This document shows positions 47,683-49,950 of a stretch of DNA of 49,950 nt, piece by piece. Location of the stretch: NCBI GenBank assembly GCA_033557835.1, contig JAWQRO010000187.1, positions 1 through 49,950 of the forward strand, read 5' to 3'. Positions within the stretch are counted from its first letter, which is position 1. Each line of letters begins with the position of its first letter. Below the pieces are notes generated by a model, which worked only from the letters and a program-made list of their open reading frames with translations, had not been told where the DNA came from and made no database searches. This DNA is from Helochares maculicollis. Its lineage: Eukaryota; Arthropoda; Insecta; Coleoptera; Hydrophilidae. A program made the position numbers and the translations under genes.

Positions 47683-48933
47683 CCAAGTGCGCAAGTTTAA
47701 AATGTTGTTTTGTTGTCAAGAGAGGGCGCATAAAAACTATTGAAGTAACTTTGCAACCCAAAGCGCCATTTTTTGGTAAGACTGTCCACTACAAAACGTC
47801 ATATTCGTTTAGTTGTTTAGGAGCTAGTAGCATACTTCTTTTTCGTGTTAAACATGTCGAATTTTGAGCCAAGTAAATGAGGCATGTAATGATTTTCTTG
47901 TTCAATCAAAAGAAAAATACATCATCGAAATCTTGTGAAGACTTACTTACTCCAACTGTACAGAACGCTGGTTTCAATGTTTCAAAAGTGGCGATTTCAT
48001 TGTTATTGACAAATAATGTGAAAATCGACCAAAAAAAGATTGAAGACGATGAATTACAACCATTATTGGACGAAGACGATATATAAACACAACAAATGCT
48101 GGCGGAGCAGTTAAATGTCACTCGGCAAGCCATTTCCGATTGCCTGAGAGCCATGGGGAAGACTCAAAAGATTGGAAAATGGGTTACACACAAACTAAAC
48201 AAACAACAAATGGAAAGACGAAAACCTGTGTGCGAAATGCTGCATTTACGCCACCAAAGAGATTCCTCTATCGGGTTGTAACTGACGAAGGAAAATGGAT
48301 ATATTTTGAGAATTCCAAGCGTAAGAAATCGTGGGTAACGTCAGGACAACCATCAACATGGAGTACAAAATCGGATCGATTTGTGAGAAAGACAATGCTA
48401 TGTGTGTGGTGGGATTAGAAGGGAGTAGTGTGCTATGAGCTTCTCAAATCCAGCGAAATAGTTAATACCGTCCGTTAACTACAACAAATGACCAATTTAA
48501 ACCATGCATTGATTGAAAAACCCCCAGAATGGGCTTGAAGACACAGAAAAATCATTCTGCAACATGACATCGCCTCTGCACATTCAGCCAAAGAGGTTAA
48601 AGAAACGATATCTTCGCTTGGCTGGAAACTCCTACCCCAACCGCCATATTCACCAGGCCTGGCGCCTTCTGATTATCACCTCTTCTCATCGATGGGATAT
48701 ACACTGGCTGAGCAACACTTTAAGACTTTCGAAGATATACAAAAATGGGTCGATGAATGGATATCAATGGGTGTTGAAACTTCCTTTATAATGGTATCTA
48801 TAAATTGTTCGAGAGATAGATAAAATGTGTAAAAAGCGAAGGCCAACACTGAATAAAAAATGTTTTACCATTGTTTTTTAAATAATTGCGTATATTTAAT
48901 GAAATAACCGACATTTTACACTTGCTCACGGGG
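47683..48933 (+). mobile_element. mauritiana-subfamily mariner, full length, dead
   Basis: The left end reads CCAAGTGCGCAAGTTTAAAA. The right end, on the minus strand, reads CCCCGTGAGCAAGTGTAAAA. TA flanks both sides (47681-47682 and 48934-48935). It is 1251 bp long and keeps the leader segment with CCAAAGCGCC and TTTGGTAAGACTG, also seen in the copy at 11650-12643 but lost from the copy at 40236. Its ends match each other less well than those of the 40236 copy. Confidence 0.88.
47854..48856 (+). pseudogene. mauritiana-type mariner transposase pseudogene
   Basis: Starts MSNFEPSK at 47854, then hits a stop. After a frame change come HVMIFLFNQKKN, a decayed first DNA-binding domain, DDELQPLLDEDD, a stop, LNVTRQAISDCLRAMGK and KLNKQQMERRKPVCEMLHLR. 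The TGDEKW box is altered to TDEGKW. Then come FENSKRKKSWVTSGQPST, RKTMLCVWWD and a stop. In another frame LQHDIASAHSAK and PPYSPGLAPSDYHLF show the second and third aspartates at the correct 35-position spacing, with Asn of HDN changed to Ile. LAEQHFKTFEDIQKWVDEW follows, and a TAG (48817-48819) replaces the conserved Trp after the KLPER-like KLFER. Dead through several stops and frameshifts. Confidence 0.88.
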
Positions 48934-49831
48934 TATACTTTGACTTACATTGATAAGTATTAGACAAGAAAGTAACTTTTTTTACTTAATTTGATTCTTC
49001 ACATCATTTTAGCTGCCTTGTTTTTTAAGCGTGAATCCTGTGAATTCCTTCACTCAAAAATATTGCTTCGGGCTCAAAAACGGTATCATTTGATCAAAGA
49101 AAGCTTCTTTCGATACAGTTACTGATAGATAGAACATCATGTCTTCCTTGTGTTTTGTTCATCATTATTTGTAATTTTATTTATCCACTAAAGCAATATC
49201 ACGCTCGGCTATGTCGATAAACGATATTTTTCTGATATTTTTTCTTAATTGAATTTAAACAGCGTTATAGCAACATCCTAACGAAACAAGCTATTGCGAC
49301 AAATATTGGTCTTGCATTTGTTTTAGCGCAACAGTATCAGTTTTTTTGTGAAATGTTTGAAATGCTTTAAGGTAGGTGTAGGTCGTCTCTTAGTGCTGAC
49401 CATCCGATAGACACATGAAACCCATATTTTATCATCATCGTGAAAATACATATTTCTCTGACAGTGTTTTCGTCTTTCTTCGTTAGCTCAAACTGATGTT
49501 TAAATAGATTTGTATAAATTTGTAAGCTGTACAAAAATCTTGCTACTCATCTAGCTTGATGCAGACTAGCAGGTCTCCTAAATACAACGTCTTTTTCAGG
49601 ATTTCCTCCTAAGAAAATTATCATGAGAGTCAATATTCACTGTAATCATTTTGAGGTTGATGTATTTGTAGTTGTTTTTCGCAACTCTCTGTGGAAACTT
49701 TGTATTTGTCTCCAAGTCATCAGCTATCGTTCATCATCAGCCGATTAGGTCAATTGTGTTTCAATTGTTTTAAAACCATTTGAGTAATTCTATATATGGA
49801 CCACTGCTAAATAAATATTTGTATGGATATA
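48934..49831. other. A+T-rich DNA, no gene seen
   Basis: No open frame or motif recognised between the mariner copy and the possible Tc1-like end. Confidence 0.45.
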
Positions 49832-49950
49832 CAGTGAGACTCATATTTAAGTGGTCATACAATTCGTTTTGTTAAAGCTTGACAACTGGCAGCGACCTCA
49901 AAATCAAATACAAAACTTAGCGGAAAAAATCTGTTTTATATATATATATA
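49832..49950. mobile_element. possible left end of a Tc1-like element, cut by window edge
   Basis: After a TA (49830-49831) the sequence reads CAGTGAGACTCATATTTAAG and continues TGGTCATACAATT. Tc1-family inverted repeats often begin CAGTG and contain an ATTAAGTG..CATA-like phrase, from family knowledge. The partner end and any transposase would lie to the right, outside the window. A (TA)n run closes the window (49937-49950). Confidence 0.3.

Noticed and set aside
1..49950. CRISPR array, operon, prophage or bacterial contamination
   Set aside because: No regularly spaced direct repeats, no gene clusters and no ribosome binding sites. All recognised sequences are eukaryotic transposons.

Overview
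The window looks like A+T-rich, gene-poor nuclear DNA from an arthropod, most likely an insect. No operons, bacterial-style genes, rRNA, CRISPR arrays or convincing tRNAs are visible. The open frames are short and scattered except inside transposon remains. The insect call rests on the transposon mixture: several mariner subfamilies common in insects, a piggyBac relative, and RTE-type and I-type non-LTR retrotransposon tails. I found no host gene I can name.

Layout from left to right: the amino end of a mellifera-like mariner transposase runs off the left edge (minus strand, 1-199). A decayed interspersed repeat with a (CA)n run lies at about 600-1190. A badly decayed piggyBac-family transposase covers about 2525-3961 (minus). 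An internally deleted mauritiana-subfamily mariner with both ends occupies 11650-12643 (minus). An unassigned element with 33-bp terminal inverted repeats and an internal 262-bp tandem duplication occupies 15645-17095. An RTE-type tail lies at 21407-21690 (minus) and an irritans-like mariner scrap at 23046-23266. Another mariner pseudogene at 32869-33290 is followed by a 5'-truncated I-type LINE at 33471-34817. Two more copies of the mauritiana-type family lie at 40236-41427 and 47683-48933, with a further divergent mariner pseudogene at about 41756-42560. A possible Tc1-like end starts at 49832.

The rest is A+T-rich DNA broken by G+C-richer islands a few hundred bases long, for example near 18.3, 24.4, 25.6, 31.3, 38.1 and 45.8 kb. 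Two of these are dense in perfect palindromes. They could be unknown repeats, exons or regulatory DNA; the sequence alone does not decide.

Nothing here works together as a pathway. All transposase copies that can be judged are dead through stops, frameshifts, deletions or lost catalytic aspartates. The most interesting items are the uncharacterised 1451-bp inverted-repeat element and the three related mariners, each with a different stop codon replacing the same conserved tryptophan. Next come the LINE frame that stayed open across an in-frame deletion of part of its RNase H domain, and the palindrome-rich islands.
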